A stretch of 5,062 nt of DNA. Source: Rhodoluna sp. (GTDB taxonomy: Bacteria; Actinomycetota; Actinomycetes; Actinomycetales; Microbacteriaceae). Numbering within the stretch: position 1 is the first letter of the stretch; every line of letters starts with the position of its first letter. Below the pieces are notes generated by a model. That model was not told where the DNA came from. It searched no databases and saw only the letters and a program-made list of their open reading frames with translations. The position numbers and the translations under genes are program-made. This document shows positions 1-5,062 of the stretch, one piece after another. The stretch covers positions 1 through 5,062 of the forward strand of contig JAGNYY010000055.1 of NCBI GenBank assembly GCA_017984715.1. The letters run 5' to 3'.

Positions 1-908
1 CCGGCAGCGTTCAAAATCACAATGTCACGGATGGCGGAGAACTTTCCGGAGGTCTCACCGGCAAAAAGACGGTTTGTTGTCTCAGCATTCGCCTGAGCAT
101 CCCCTCCGATTAGGTCATCGATTGATGCCCGCTTAAGACCGAACTTGCTTGGGTCGAGGTTGAATTCACTGACCTCTCCCCCGGATACCTGCCAAATGTG
201 ACTCGTGCCGGTGGTGGTTAGCTCGTCGAGGCCATCTTCGCCCCTAAAAACCAGAGCGGTGCGGCCTCGTGCAGCCATTTCGGCCGCCATCAAGGGTGCT
301 ACGAACGGGTTTGCCACTCCGAGCGAAGTAGCGATTGGCTGGGCTGGGTTGGCAAGTGGTCCTAAGAAGTTGAACGTCGTCGGAACCCCAAGTTGCTTGC
401 GAATTGGCGCCACGTGGCGCATCGCAGGGTGGAACACTGGCGCGAAGAAAAACGTGATGCCGCATTCCTTGAAGATTTCGGCAACTCGAACTGGCGACAA
501 ATCAAGTCGAACTCCAAGCACTTCGAGCATCTCGGATGAACCGGTTTTGCCCGATGCCGACCGTGAACCATGCTTCATTACTGGTATGCCGGTGCTGGCG
601 GTCAAGATAGACGCCATGCTCGAGATGTTCACTGTGCCATAAAGATCGCCTCCGGTGCCAACGATGTCAACCGCGTCTGGCCCAGTGCCGAGTATCACGG
701 CGTTTTGCAACATGATGTCGACCAGACCTGAGAGCTCATCGACGGTCTCCCCCTTGGCGCGAAGAGCCATCATGAATGCGCCCACCTGCGCTTCGGTGGC
801 ATCACCAGACATAATTTCACGCATTGCCCAGTTGGCTTCGACGCGTTCGAGGTGGTTCCCGAGCAGGAGTTTGCCGAGAATCGCGGGCCAGTTCAGTGCG
901 CTAGTCAT
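1..908 (-). CDS. trpD: Anthranilate phosphoribosyltransferase, C-terminus cut off by the window edge
   Basis: This cytosolic enzyme transfers the phosphoribosyl group of PRPP to anthranilate, the second committed step of tryptophan synthesis. I translated 302 complete codons from the ATG at 908-906; the family is usually about 340-350 residues, so roughly 40 are missing beyond base 1. Seen in order: an N-terminal helical domain (about residues 5-75), the PRPP-binding loop GTGGD at 84-88 followed by TVNIS (92-96), KHGSRSAS at 112-119, HPAMRH at 160-165 with R170 as the likely anthranilate-contacting arginine, FNFLGPLANP at 179-188, and the metal-binding DGLDE at 225-229. The usual motif reads KHGN; here residue 115 is Ser. 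No in-frame start exists just upstream and there is no Shine-Dalgarno sequence, but a -10 box lies 7 bases before the ATG, so a leaderless message is likely. It is divergent from ctaE. The identification is very secure. Confidence 0.97.
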   Translation of the reverse strand, partial: MTSALNWPAILGKLLLGNHLERVEANWAMREIMSGDATEAQVGAFMMALRAKGETVDELSGLVDIMLQNAVILGTGPDAVDIVGTGGDLYGTVNISSMASILTASTGIPVMKHGSRSASGKTGSSEMLEVLGVRLDLSPVRVAEIFKECGITFFFAPVFHPAMRHVAPIRKQLGVPTTFNFLGPLANPAQPIATSLGVANPFVAPLMAAEMAARGRTALVFRGEDGLDELTTTGTSHIWQVSGGEVSEFNLDPSKFGLKRASIDDLIGGDAQANAETTNRLFAGETSGKFSAIRDIVILNAA

Positions 909-915
909 GACAACA

Positions 916-921
916 AGTTTA
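916..921 (-). promoter_or_regulatory. Predicted -10 box of trpD (leaderless promoter)
   Basis: Read on the minus strand this is TAAACT, matching the actinobacterial -10 consensus TANNNT. Seven bases separate it from the trpD ATG, which would put the transcription start at or next to the A of the start codon. A good -35 box is not visible: the position 17 bases upstream reads TTTTTC and overlaps one arm of the palindrome at 940-954. The absence of any Shine-Dalgarno sequence before trpD supports leaderless translation. This is prediction only. Confidence 0.5.
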
Positions 922-966
922 TTGCCCGAAATTGCCGAGAAAAACGGCGTTTTTTGAACGATTGCC
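921..966. repeat. Three ATTGCC direct repeats in the trpD-ctaE intergenic region
   Basis: ATTGCC occurs at 921-926, 931-936 and 961-966, with start-to-start spacings of 10 and 30 bases. All copies would therefore face roughly the same side of the helix. The first copy touches the predicted trpD -10 box and the third lies 14 bases before the predicted ctaE -10 box. They may be binding half-sites, but a six-base word is short and no function can be assigned from sequence alone. Confidence 0.3.
940..954. promoter_or_regulatory. 15-bp palindrome, possible operator between divergent promoters
   Basis: AAAAACGGCGTTTTT has two perfect 7-base arms around a single central G. It overlaps the expected -35 position of trpD and lies about 39-53 bases upstream of the predicted ctaE start site. 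That is where a dimeric regulator could repress trpD and contact RNA polymerase at ctaE. It does not resemble a regulator site that I can name with confidence. An A-tract/T-tract palindrome can also arise by chance or act only through DNA curvature. Confidence 0.35.
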
Positions 967-980
967 AACCCTCGCGGGGT

Positions 981-986
981 TAGTAT
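981..986 (+). promoter_or_regulatory. Predicted -10 box of the ctaE-qcrCAB operon (leaderless promoter)
   Basis: TAGTAT matches TANNNT and ends six bases before the ctaE ATG, so transcription would begin at or within a base of the start codon. No Shine-Dalgarno sequence lies at a workable distance; the only G-run (976-979) is 13 bases away from the ATG. The best -35-like hexamer, TTGAAC at 954-959, is 21 bases from the -10 box, longer than the usual 16-19. The promoter may therefore depend on an activator or on another sigma factor. Prediction only. Confidence 0.5.
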
Positions 987-992
987 TTAAGC

Positions 993-1610
993 ATGTCTTC
1001 GACTACTTTGACGCAGCCTGCAATCAATCGCCCTAGTTCCACCTCGGTAGGAACAATCGTTTGGCTCGGCAGCGAGGTGATGTTCTTTGCGGCCTTGTTC
1101 GCAATGTACTTCAGCCTGCGCGCCAACTCGCCTGAGATTTGGGCCCACGACACCGCGATTCTGAACGTTCCGTTCGCACTCGTGAACACCCTGATCCTGG
1201 TGGCGTCATCGTTCACCGCTCAGTTCGGTGTTTTCGCTGCAGAGCGCCTTCAGCCTCGCGCAACCGGCCTATCCCCTGTCAAGTGGGGAATGGTCGAGTG
1301 GTTCTTCTTGAGCTACCTACTCGGCGCGGTCTTCGTTGCCGGTCAGGTTTGGGAGTACGCAACCCTGATTTCTGAGGGAGTTGCACTCGATGCCAACTCA
1401 TACGGCAGCGCCTTCTACATCACCACCGGCTTCCACGCTTTGCACGTGACCGGTGGTCTAATCGCTTTCTTGATCATCATTGGCCGCACCTATGCAGCCA
1501 AGAAATTCGGTCACTTTGAGGCAACCAGCGCAATCGTCGTGTCTTACTACTGGCACTTCGTCGATGTCGTCTGGATCGGCCTATTCCTAATCGTTTACGT
1601 ACTGAAATAA
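993..1610 (+). CDS. ctaE: Cytochrome c oxidase subunit III (aa3-type)
   Basis: This is an integral membrane subunit of the proton-pumping aa3 oxidase (complex IV), which reduces oxygen to water. Subunit III carries no redox centre; it stabilises the catalytic core and its proton uptake. The 205-residue protein has five predicted membrane helices (about 22-42, 59-80, 100-120, 139-164, 181-203), the short five-helix form usual in actinobacteria. Family signatures are WLGSEVMFF at 24-32, with E28 matching the conserved membrane glutamate (DCCD-reactive E90 of mitochondrial COX3), FHALHVTGG at 147-155, and YWHFVDVVW at 186-194. The start is set by the -10 box six bases upstream and by the good N-terminal match. 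It is the first gene of the operon; qcrC begins 18 bases after its stop. Subunits I and II are not in the window, as is normal for this locus in actinobacteria. Confidence 0.97.
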   Translation: MSSTTLTQPAINRPSSTSVGTIVWLGSEVMFFAALFAMYFSLRANSPEIWAHDTAILNVPFALVNTLILVASSFTAQFGVFAAERLQPRATGLSPVKWGMVEWFFLSYLLGAVFVAGQVWEYATLISEGVALDANSYGSAFYITTGFHALHVTGGLIAFLIIIGRTYAAKKFGHFEATSAIVVSYYWHFVDVVWIGLFLIVYVLK

Positions 1611-1615
1611 AAAAC

Positions 1616-1620
1616 GGAGA
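1616..1620 (+). promoter_or_regulatory. Ribosome binding site that decides the qcrC start
   Basis: GGAGA lies eight bases before the ATG at 1629. A TTG at 1623 is only two bases away and an ATG at 1638 is 17 bases away, so 1629 is the best start. The site falls within the short ctaE-qcrC gap. Confidence 0.7.
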
Positions 1621-1628
1621 ACTTGGTT

Positions 1629-2432
1629 ATGGCTTTCATGAAGCGAAACGCTAACGGTGCACGTCGTCACCCAATGGCGGCAATCCTGGTCATCGCAGCC
1701 GGCCTAGCAGTTAGCGGTGGTGGCTATGCAGCCGCAACCGCAGCCGTAGAGACCGTCTCCCCTACCTCGGCAGCCGCTAGCGCAGCGCAGGTTGACGAAG
1801 GACGCAAGCTTTTCCTATCTAACTGCGCGAGCTGCCACGGCAAGAACGCAGAAGGAACCGTCAATGCTCCAAGCCTCATCGGTGTTGGAGCCGCAGCGGT
1901 AGCGTTCCAGGTTGAAACCGGTCGCATGCCTGGCCAGGCTTCTGGCCCACAGCTTATGGTAAAGCCGGTTCAGTTCACTCAGGAGCAGTCCGATGCCATG
2001 GCAGCATATGTTGCTTCATTGGCGCCTGGGCCTGAGGTTCCAACCGCAGCGCAGATCGCAGCAAATGGTGACTCCGAGCGTGGTGGGGAACTCTTCCGCA
2101 TCAACTGTGCAATGTGCCACAACGCCGTAGGTGCTGGTGGTGCGCTAACCCAGGGTAAGTATGCGCCGAACCTCATGAAGGTGAAGGCTGAGCACATTTA
2201 CGAAGCTATGCTCACCGGTCCTCAGAACATGCCTGTCTTCAACGATGCCAACTTGACTCCTACTGACAAGAAGGACATCATCACCTACTTGACCTATGTT
2301 CAGACCAACCCATCAGCCGGTGGTTATGAGCTAGCTGGCCTTGGCCCAGTGGTTGAAGGTCTCTTCATCTGGATCTTCGTTCTCGGTTTCATCATCGCGA
2401 TCACCATCTGGCTCGGCGCCAAATCCAACTAA
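1629..2432 (+). CDS. qcrC: Di-haem cytochrome c subunit of the cytochrome bcc complex
   Basis: QcrC carries electrons from the Rieske protein to the aa3 oxidase and replaces cytochrome c1 plus soluble cytochrome c. Starting at ATG 1629 the product has 267 residues. An N-terminal membrane segment or uncleaved signal anchor (about 17-38) follows a basic stretch. The first haem domain has CASCH at 66-70 with M100 (in RMPG) as probable axial ligand. The second has CAMCH at 160-164 with M201 (in NMPVF) as probable ligand. A C-terminal helix at about 243-263 anchors the protein, leaving both haem domains outside the membrane. An Ala-rich linker (about 34-53) joins the first anchor to the first haem domain. 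Length and layout match actinobacterial QcrC. Its place between ctaE and qcrA fits joint assembly of complexes III and IV. A start at TTG 1623 would add two residues but has a badly placed ribosome binding site. Confidence 0.96.
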   Translation: MAFMKRNANGARRHPMAAILVIAAGLAVSGGGYAAATAAVETVSPTSAAASAAQVDEGRKLFLSNCASCHGKNAEGTVNAPSLIGVGAAAVAFQVETGRMPGQASGPQLMVKPVQFTQEQSDAMAAYVASLAPGPEVPTAAQIAANGDSERGGELFRINCAMCHNAVGAGGALTQGKYAPNLMKVKAEHIYEAMLTGPQNMPVFNDANLTPTDKKDIITYLTYVQTNPSAGGYELAGLGPVVEGLFIWIFVLGFIIAITIWLGAKSN

Positions 2433-2452
2433 GTTTCTAGTTTTTACCAACT

Positions 2453-2460
2453 AAAGGGAG
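2453..2460 (+). promoter_or_regulatory. Ribosome binding site supporting the GTG start of qcrA
   Basis: AAAGGGAG lies six bases before the GTG at 2467 and is close to the ideal AAAGGAGG. It is the strongest such site in the window and supports the non-ATG start. It sits in the 34-base qcrC-qcrA gap, which otherwise shows no promoter or terminator. Confidence 0.75.
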
Positions 2461-2466
2461 TAATCA

Positions 2467-3513
2467 GTGAGCGACAGCAAGAGCATCGCATCTGGGAAGG
2501 GTTCACACGAGCCTGAGCACGACTATTCAGCCGGTTTGGCTGTTGTTGCACCTGACAAGGTGGCCGACCCAGGTCTAGAGCCTCACCGTGTCAGAATGAC
2601 CGACAAGAGCGTCAAGCACGAGAAGGCTGCCGCTCGTCAGGTTTCTGCGATGTTCCTAGCATCGGTGTTGGGCTCGATTTTCTCCATCTACGCTTACTTC
2701 GCTTTCCCACTAAGCGATGACCTAGGCACTGTCCGAAACAACACCTTGTTCATGGGTCTCGGAATCACCCTTGGTCTCTTCGGAATCGGCTTCGGCGCTG
2801 TGCACTGGGCCAAGACCCTCATGCCAGATGCTGAAGTTGCCGAAGAGCGCCACCAAACTCGTGGCAGCGAGGCAGTTCGCGCCCGTGCCATTGAAATCAT
2901 CAAGCTAGCTGACAGCGAATCTGGCTTCTCACGTCGTAAGCTAATCCGCCGCTCGATGTACGGTGCCCTAGCATTCTTCCCGCTACCTGCAATCTTCTTC
3001 TTTGGTGACCTCGGTCCGAACCCAAAGGACACCCTTCGTCACACCATGTGGAAGAAGGGCACTCGCCTCACCAAGGATCCATCAGGTCTGCCAATCAAGG
3101 CATCTGATGTCACTCTGGGTTCTGTCTTTCACGTAATCCCAGAAGGTCTAGCTGAACTAGAACACCACAAGCTAGAAGAGAAGGCTAAGGCTGCCGTTCT
3201 TTTGGTTCGCCTTGACCCTAAGGACATCAAGGAGTCTGCAGAGCGAGCGAGCTGGTCGTACGACGGCATCGTTGCTTACAGCAAGATTTGCACCCACGTG
3301 GGTTGCCCGGTTGCTCTTTACGAACAGCAAACCCACCACCTGCTTTGCCCATGCCACCAGTCAACCTTTGACGTCACTGACGAGTGCAAGGTTGTCTTTG
3401 GCCCAGCATCGCGCCCACTTCCTCAGCTGCCTATTGCAGTCGATGCAGAGGGTTACCTAATCGCGCAGAGCGACTTCACCGAGCCTGTCGGCCCTAGCTT
3501 CTGGGAGCGTTAA
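2467..3513 (+). CDS. qcrA: Rieske [2Fe-2S] iron-sulfur subunit of the cytochrome bcc complex
   Basis: QcrA accepts one electron from menaquinol at the QcrB quinol-oxidising site and passes it to QcrC. The 348-residue product starts at GTG. It has a hydrophilic N-terminal region (1-57), membrane helices at about 58-80 and 93-113, a cytosolic loop (about 114-163), a third helix at about 165-180, and an exported Rieske domain. Cluster ligands are in CTHVGC (C275, H277) and CPCH (C294, H297); C280 and C296 would form the usual disulfide. A twin-arginine motif, SRRKLI at 155-160, lies just before the third helix. In Streptomyces coelicolor the equivalent three-helix protein is known to use Sec for helices 1-2 and Tat for helix 3, so the same is inferred here. 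A strong ribosome binding site precedes the start. The stop is two bases before the qcrB ATG. Identification is secure. Confidence 0.97.
   Translation: MSDSKSIASGKGSHEPEHDYSAGLAVVAPDKVADPGLEPHRVRMTDKSVKHEKAAARQVSAMFLASVLGSIFSIYAYFAFPLSDDLGTVRNNTLFMGLGITLGLFGIGFGAVHWAKTLMPDAEVAEERHQTRGSEAVRARAIEIIKLADSESGFSRRKLIRRSMYGALAFFPLPAIFFFGDLGPNPKDTLRHTMWKKGTRLTKDPSGLPIKASDVTLGSVFHVIPEGLAELEHHKLEEKAKAAVLLVRLDPKDIKESAERASWSYDGIVAYSKICTHVGCPVALYEQQTHHLLCPCHQSTFDVTDECKVVFGPASRPLPQLPIAVDAEGYLIAQSDFTEPVGPSFWER
3503..3507 (+). promoter_or_regulatory. Ribosome binding site of qcrB inside the end of qcrA
   Basis: GGGAG lies eight bases before the qcrB ATG at 3516 and within the last codons of qcrA. With only two bases between the qcrA stop and the qcrB start, the two genes are probably translationally coupled. 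Confidence 0.65.
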
Positions 3514-3515
3514 AA

Positions 3516-5062
3516 ATGAGCACTGCTGTAGACACTCAGAAAAAGGGCGGTTTCCTAGCCGGAACCGCTAACTACCTCGACGAGCGCGTCGGGGTTGCCG
3601 GAATCCTCAAGGAATTCGGCCGCAAGATCTTCCCCGACCACTGGTCATTCATGCTTGGTGAAGTTGCTCTATACAGCTTCTTCGTTTTGCTACTTTCAGG
3701 CACCTTCCTGACCTTCTTCTTCCAGCCTGCAATGACCCCGGTCATCTACGACGGCGTTTACGGCCCGCTAAAGGGTGCCGAGATGTCAATCGCATACGCA
3801 TCGACCCTCGACATCTCATTTGAGGTGCGCGGTGGTCTTCTTATGCGCCAGGTTCACCACTGGTCAGCACTGCTATTCGTGGCTGCCGCTGGCCTGCACA
3901 TGCTACGCGTGTTCTTCACCGGAGCATTCCGTAAGCCTCGCGAAATCAACTGGGTAGTTGGCTTCATGCTGTTCGTACTGGGCATGGCTGCAGGCTTCAC
4001 CGGCTACTCACTCCCTGACGACCTTCTTTCAGGAAACGGTCTTCGCATCATCGACGGCATGATCAAGGGCATCCCAGTAGTTGGAGCCTATGGTTCATCG
4101 CTTCTGTTCGGTGGCGAGTTCCCTGGTGAGACCATCGTTGCCCGACTGTACGGCCTACACATTTTGTTGGTCCCAGCGCTTATCTTGATCTTCATCGTGA
4201 TCCACCTATTCATGGTTGTTATTCACAAGCACACCCACTACTCAGGCCCGGGTCGCACCGACGCAAACGTAGTTGGCTACCCGCTTATGCCTGTTTACGT
4301 GGCTAAGGCCGGTGGATTCTTCTTCATCGTCTTCGGTGTGATCATGCTGATCTCAGCTACCTTCACCATCAACCCGGTCTGGAACTACGGTGGCTATGAC
4401 CCATCTCCGGTTTCAGCTGGTACCCAGCCTGACTGGTACATCGGCTTCCTAGATGGCGCATTGCGACTTGCTCCTAGCCACCTAGAGGTCACTGCTGGTG
4501 GCGTCACCTGGGCCTGGAACATTTTGCTTCCGATGATCGTCGGCGTCGGCTTCCTAGCCGTTGTTGCGGTCTACCCATTCCTTGAGGCATGGGTCACCGG
4601 CGACAAGCGTGAACACCACGTTCTAGACCGCCCTCGCAACGCACCTACCCGCACCGCAATCGGTGCTGCTGGTGTGACCTTCTACGCAGTTCTATGGGCT
4701 GGCGCAAGCACCGACTTGATCGCGACAAACTTCCTGATGTCGATGAACCACGTTTTGACCGCGCTACAGATCATGTTGATCATCGGCCCGTTCATCGCAT
4801 TCATCATCACCAAGCGAGTATGTCTCTCACTTCAGCGCAAAGACCGAGAAATCGCTCTGCACGGTCGTGAGTCTGGTCGTATCATTCGCATGCCACACGG
4901 TGAGTACATCGAGGTTCACGAGCCTCTAGACGCGTTTGAGCAGTACAAGCTGGTTGACTTCAAGGATTACCAGCCGACTCTCGCTCGACCGAACGCACAG
5001 GGCAAGATCACGATGGGCGCTCGTCTACGCGCTGTTCTATCTAGCTTCTACTTCGAAGACCG
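3516..5062 (+). CDS. qcrB: Cytochrome b subunit of the cytochrome bcc complex, C-terminus cut off by the window edge
   Basis: QcrB is the membrane core of complex III: it holds two b haems, oxidises menaquinol at the outer (Qo) site and reduces quinone at the inner site. I translated 515 codons from ATG 3516 with no stop; the family runs to about 540-560 residues, so a short C-terminal piece is missing. Predicted helices lie at about 48-70, 112-134, 146-164, 210-237, 266-286, 330-358, 383-402 and 413-433. Haem ligands are H114 and H128 in the second helix, and H215 and H230 in the fourth. The Qo-site motif appears as PDWY at 305-308, the actinobacterial form of PEWY. GAFRKPRE at 136-143 is also typical. 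After the last helix comes a long charged tail (434 onward), characteristic of actinobacterial QcrB. Actinobacterial QcrB is the target of Q203 (telacebec)-type inhibitors. No frameshift was seen. Confidence 0.97.
   Translation, partial: MSTAVDTQKKGGFLAGTANYLDERVGVAGILKEFGRKIFPDHWSFMLGEVALYSFFVLLLSGTFLTFFFQPAMTPVIYDGVYGPLKGAEMSIAYASTLDISFEVRGGLLMRQVHHWSALLFVAAAGLHMLRVFFTGAFRKPREINWVVGFMLFVLGMAAGFTGYSLPDDLLSGNGLRIIDGMIKGIPVVGAYGSSLLFGGEFPGETIVARLYGLHILLVPALILIFIVIHLFMVVIHKHTHYSGPGRTDANVVGYPLMPVYVAKAGGFFFIVFGVIMLISATFTINPVWNYGGYDPSPVSAGTQPDWYIGFLDGALRLAPSHLEVTAGGVTWAWNILLPMIVGVGFLAVVAVYPFLEAWVTGDKREHHVLDRPRNAPTRTAIGAAGVTFYAVLWAGASTDLIATNFLMSMNHVLTALQIMLIIGPFIAFIITKRVCLSLQRKDREIALHGRESGRIIRMPHGEYIEVHEPLDAFEQYKLVDFKDYQPTLARPNAQGKITMGARLRAVLSSFYFED

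Noticed and set aside
940..955. Palindrome AAAAACGGCGTTTTT as a rho-independent terminator
   Set aside because: It lies between two divergent gene starts, so there is nothing to terminate, and the stem would be mostly A-U pairs with an almost absent loop.
205..957. Open frames on the plus strand (205-642 and 655-957)
   Set aside because: They lie wholly or almost wholly antisense to trpD, whose motifs are unmistakable on the minus strand. Their translations show no recognisable domain and no ribosome binding site was evident.
954..959. TTGAAC as the -35 box of the ctaE promoter
   Set aside because: The spacer to TAGTAT would be 21 bases, too long for a standard promoter; noted but not annotated as a -35 element.
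980..1216. Minus-strand open frame overlapping the start of ctaE
   Set aside because: It covers the conserved first helices of CtaE on the opposite strand and the ctaE promoter; the translation looks like a shadow product.
1623..1625. TTG as an alternative start for qcrC
   Set aside because: Only two bases separate it from the GGAGA ribosome binding site; the ATG at 1629 has ideal spacing.
2438..2453. Small hairpin (TAGTT / AACTA) between qcrC and qcrA
   Set aside because: Five mostly A-T pairs with a 6-base loop are too weak to act as a terminator or attenuator, and the genes form one operon.
2694..3032. 112-codon minus-strand open frame inside qcrA
   Set aside because: It is antisense to clearly coding QcrA sequence, rich in Arg/Ser as expected of a reverse-strand shadow, and has no domain signature.

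Overview
This is an ordinary core-metabolism region of a chromosome from an actinobacterium. The gene set is diagnostic: a three-helix Rieske protein (QcrA) with an internal twin-arginine motif, a di-haem cytochrome c (QcrC) anchored at both ends, and a QcrB with a long cytosolic C-terminal tail. These are the hallmarks of the actinobacterial cytochrome bcc-aa3 respiratory branch. Base composition is moderate for the phylum (mid-50s percent GC by eye), and the leucine codon CTA is used often. Together these suggest a small-genome, lower-GC member of Micrococcales/Microbacteriaceae, such as the freshwater Luna-type lineages. That placement is inference, not proof.

Layout. Bases 1-908 (minus strand) hold trpD, anthranilate phosphoribosyltransferase of tryptophan synthesis, cut by the left edge so that its C-terminus is missing. 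Bases 909-992 are a compact divergent promoter region. Each gene has a TANNNT -10 box 6-7 bases before its ATG and no usable Shine-Dalgarno sequence, so both mRNAs are probably leaderless. A 15-bp palindrome and three ATTGCC hexamers lie between or around the promoters. Bases 993-5062 (plus strand) hold a tight operon: ctaE (cytochrome c oxidase subunit III), qcrC (di-haem cytochrome cc), qcrA (Rieske iron-sulfur protein) and qcrB (cytochrome b, cut by the right edge).

How the genes work together. QcrB oxidises menaquinol. QcrA takes one electron onto its [2Fe-2S] cluster and passes it to the two haems of QcrC. QcrC delivers electrons to the aa3 oxidase, of which CtaE is subunit III. In actinobacteria complexes III and IV form an obligate supercomplex and QcrC replaces a soluble cytochrome c, which fits co-transcription of ctaE with qcrCAB. 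Oxidase subunits I and II (ctaD, ctaC) are not in the window. The order trpD(<) ctaE-qcrC-qcrA-qcrB(>) is the same as in Mycobacterium tuberculosis (Rv2192c-Rv2196).

I found no mobile element, CRISPR array, RNA gene, broken gene or novel system. The observations worth a second look are the divergent leaderless promoter region with its palindrome, a substitution in a substrate-binding motif of TrpD, and a marked difference in CTA codon use between the respiratory operon and trpD.
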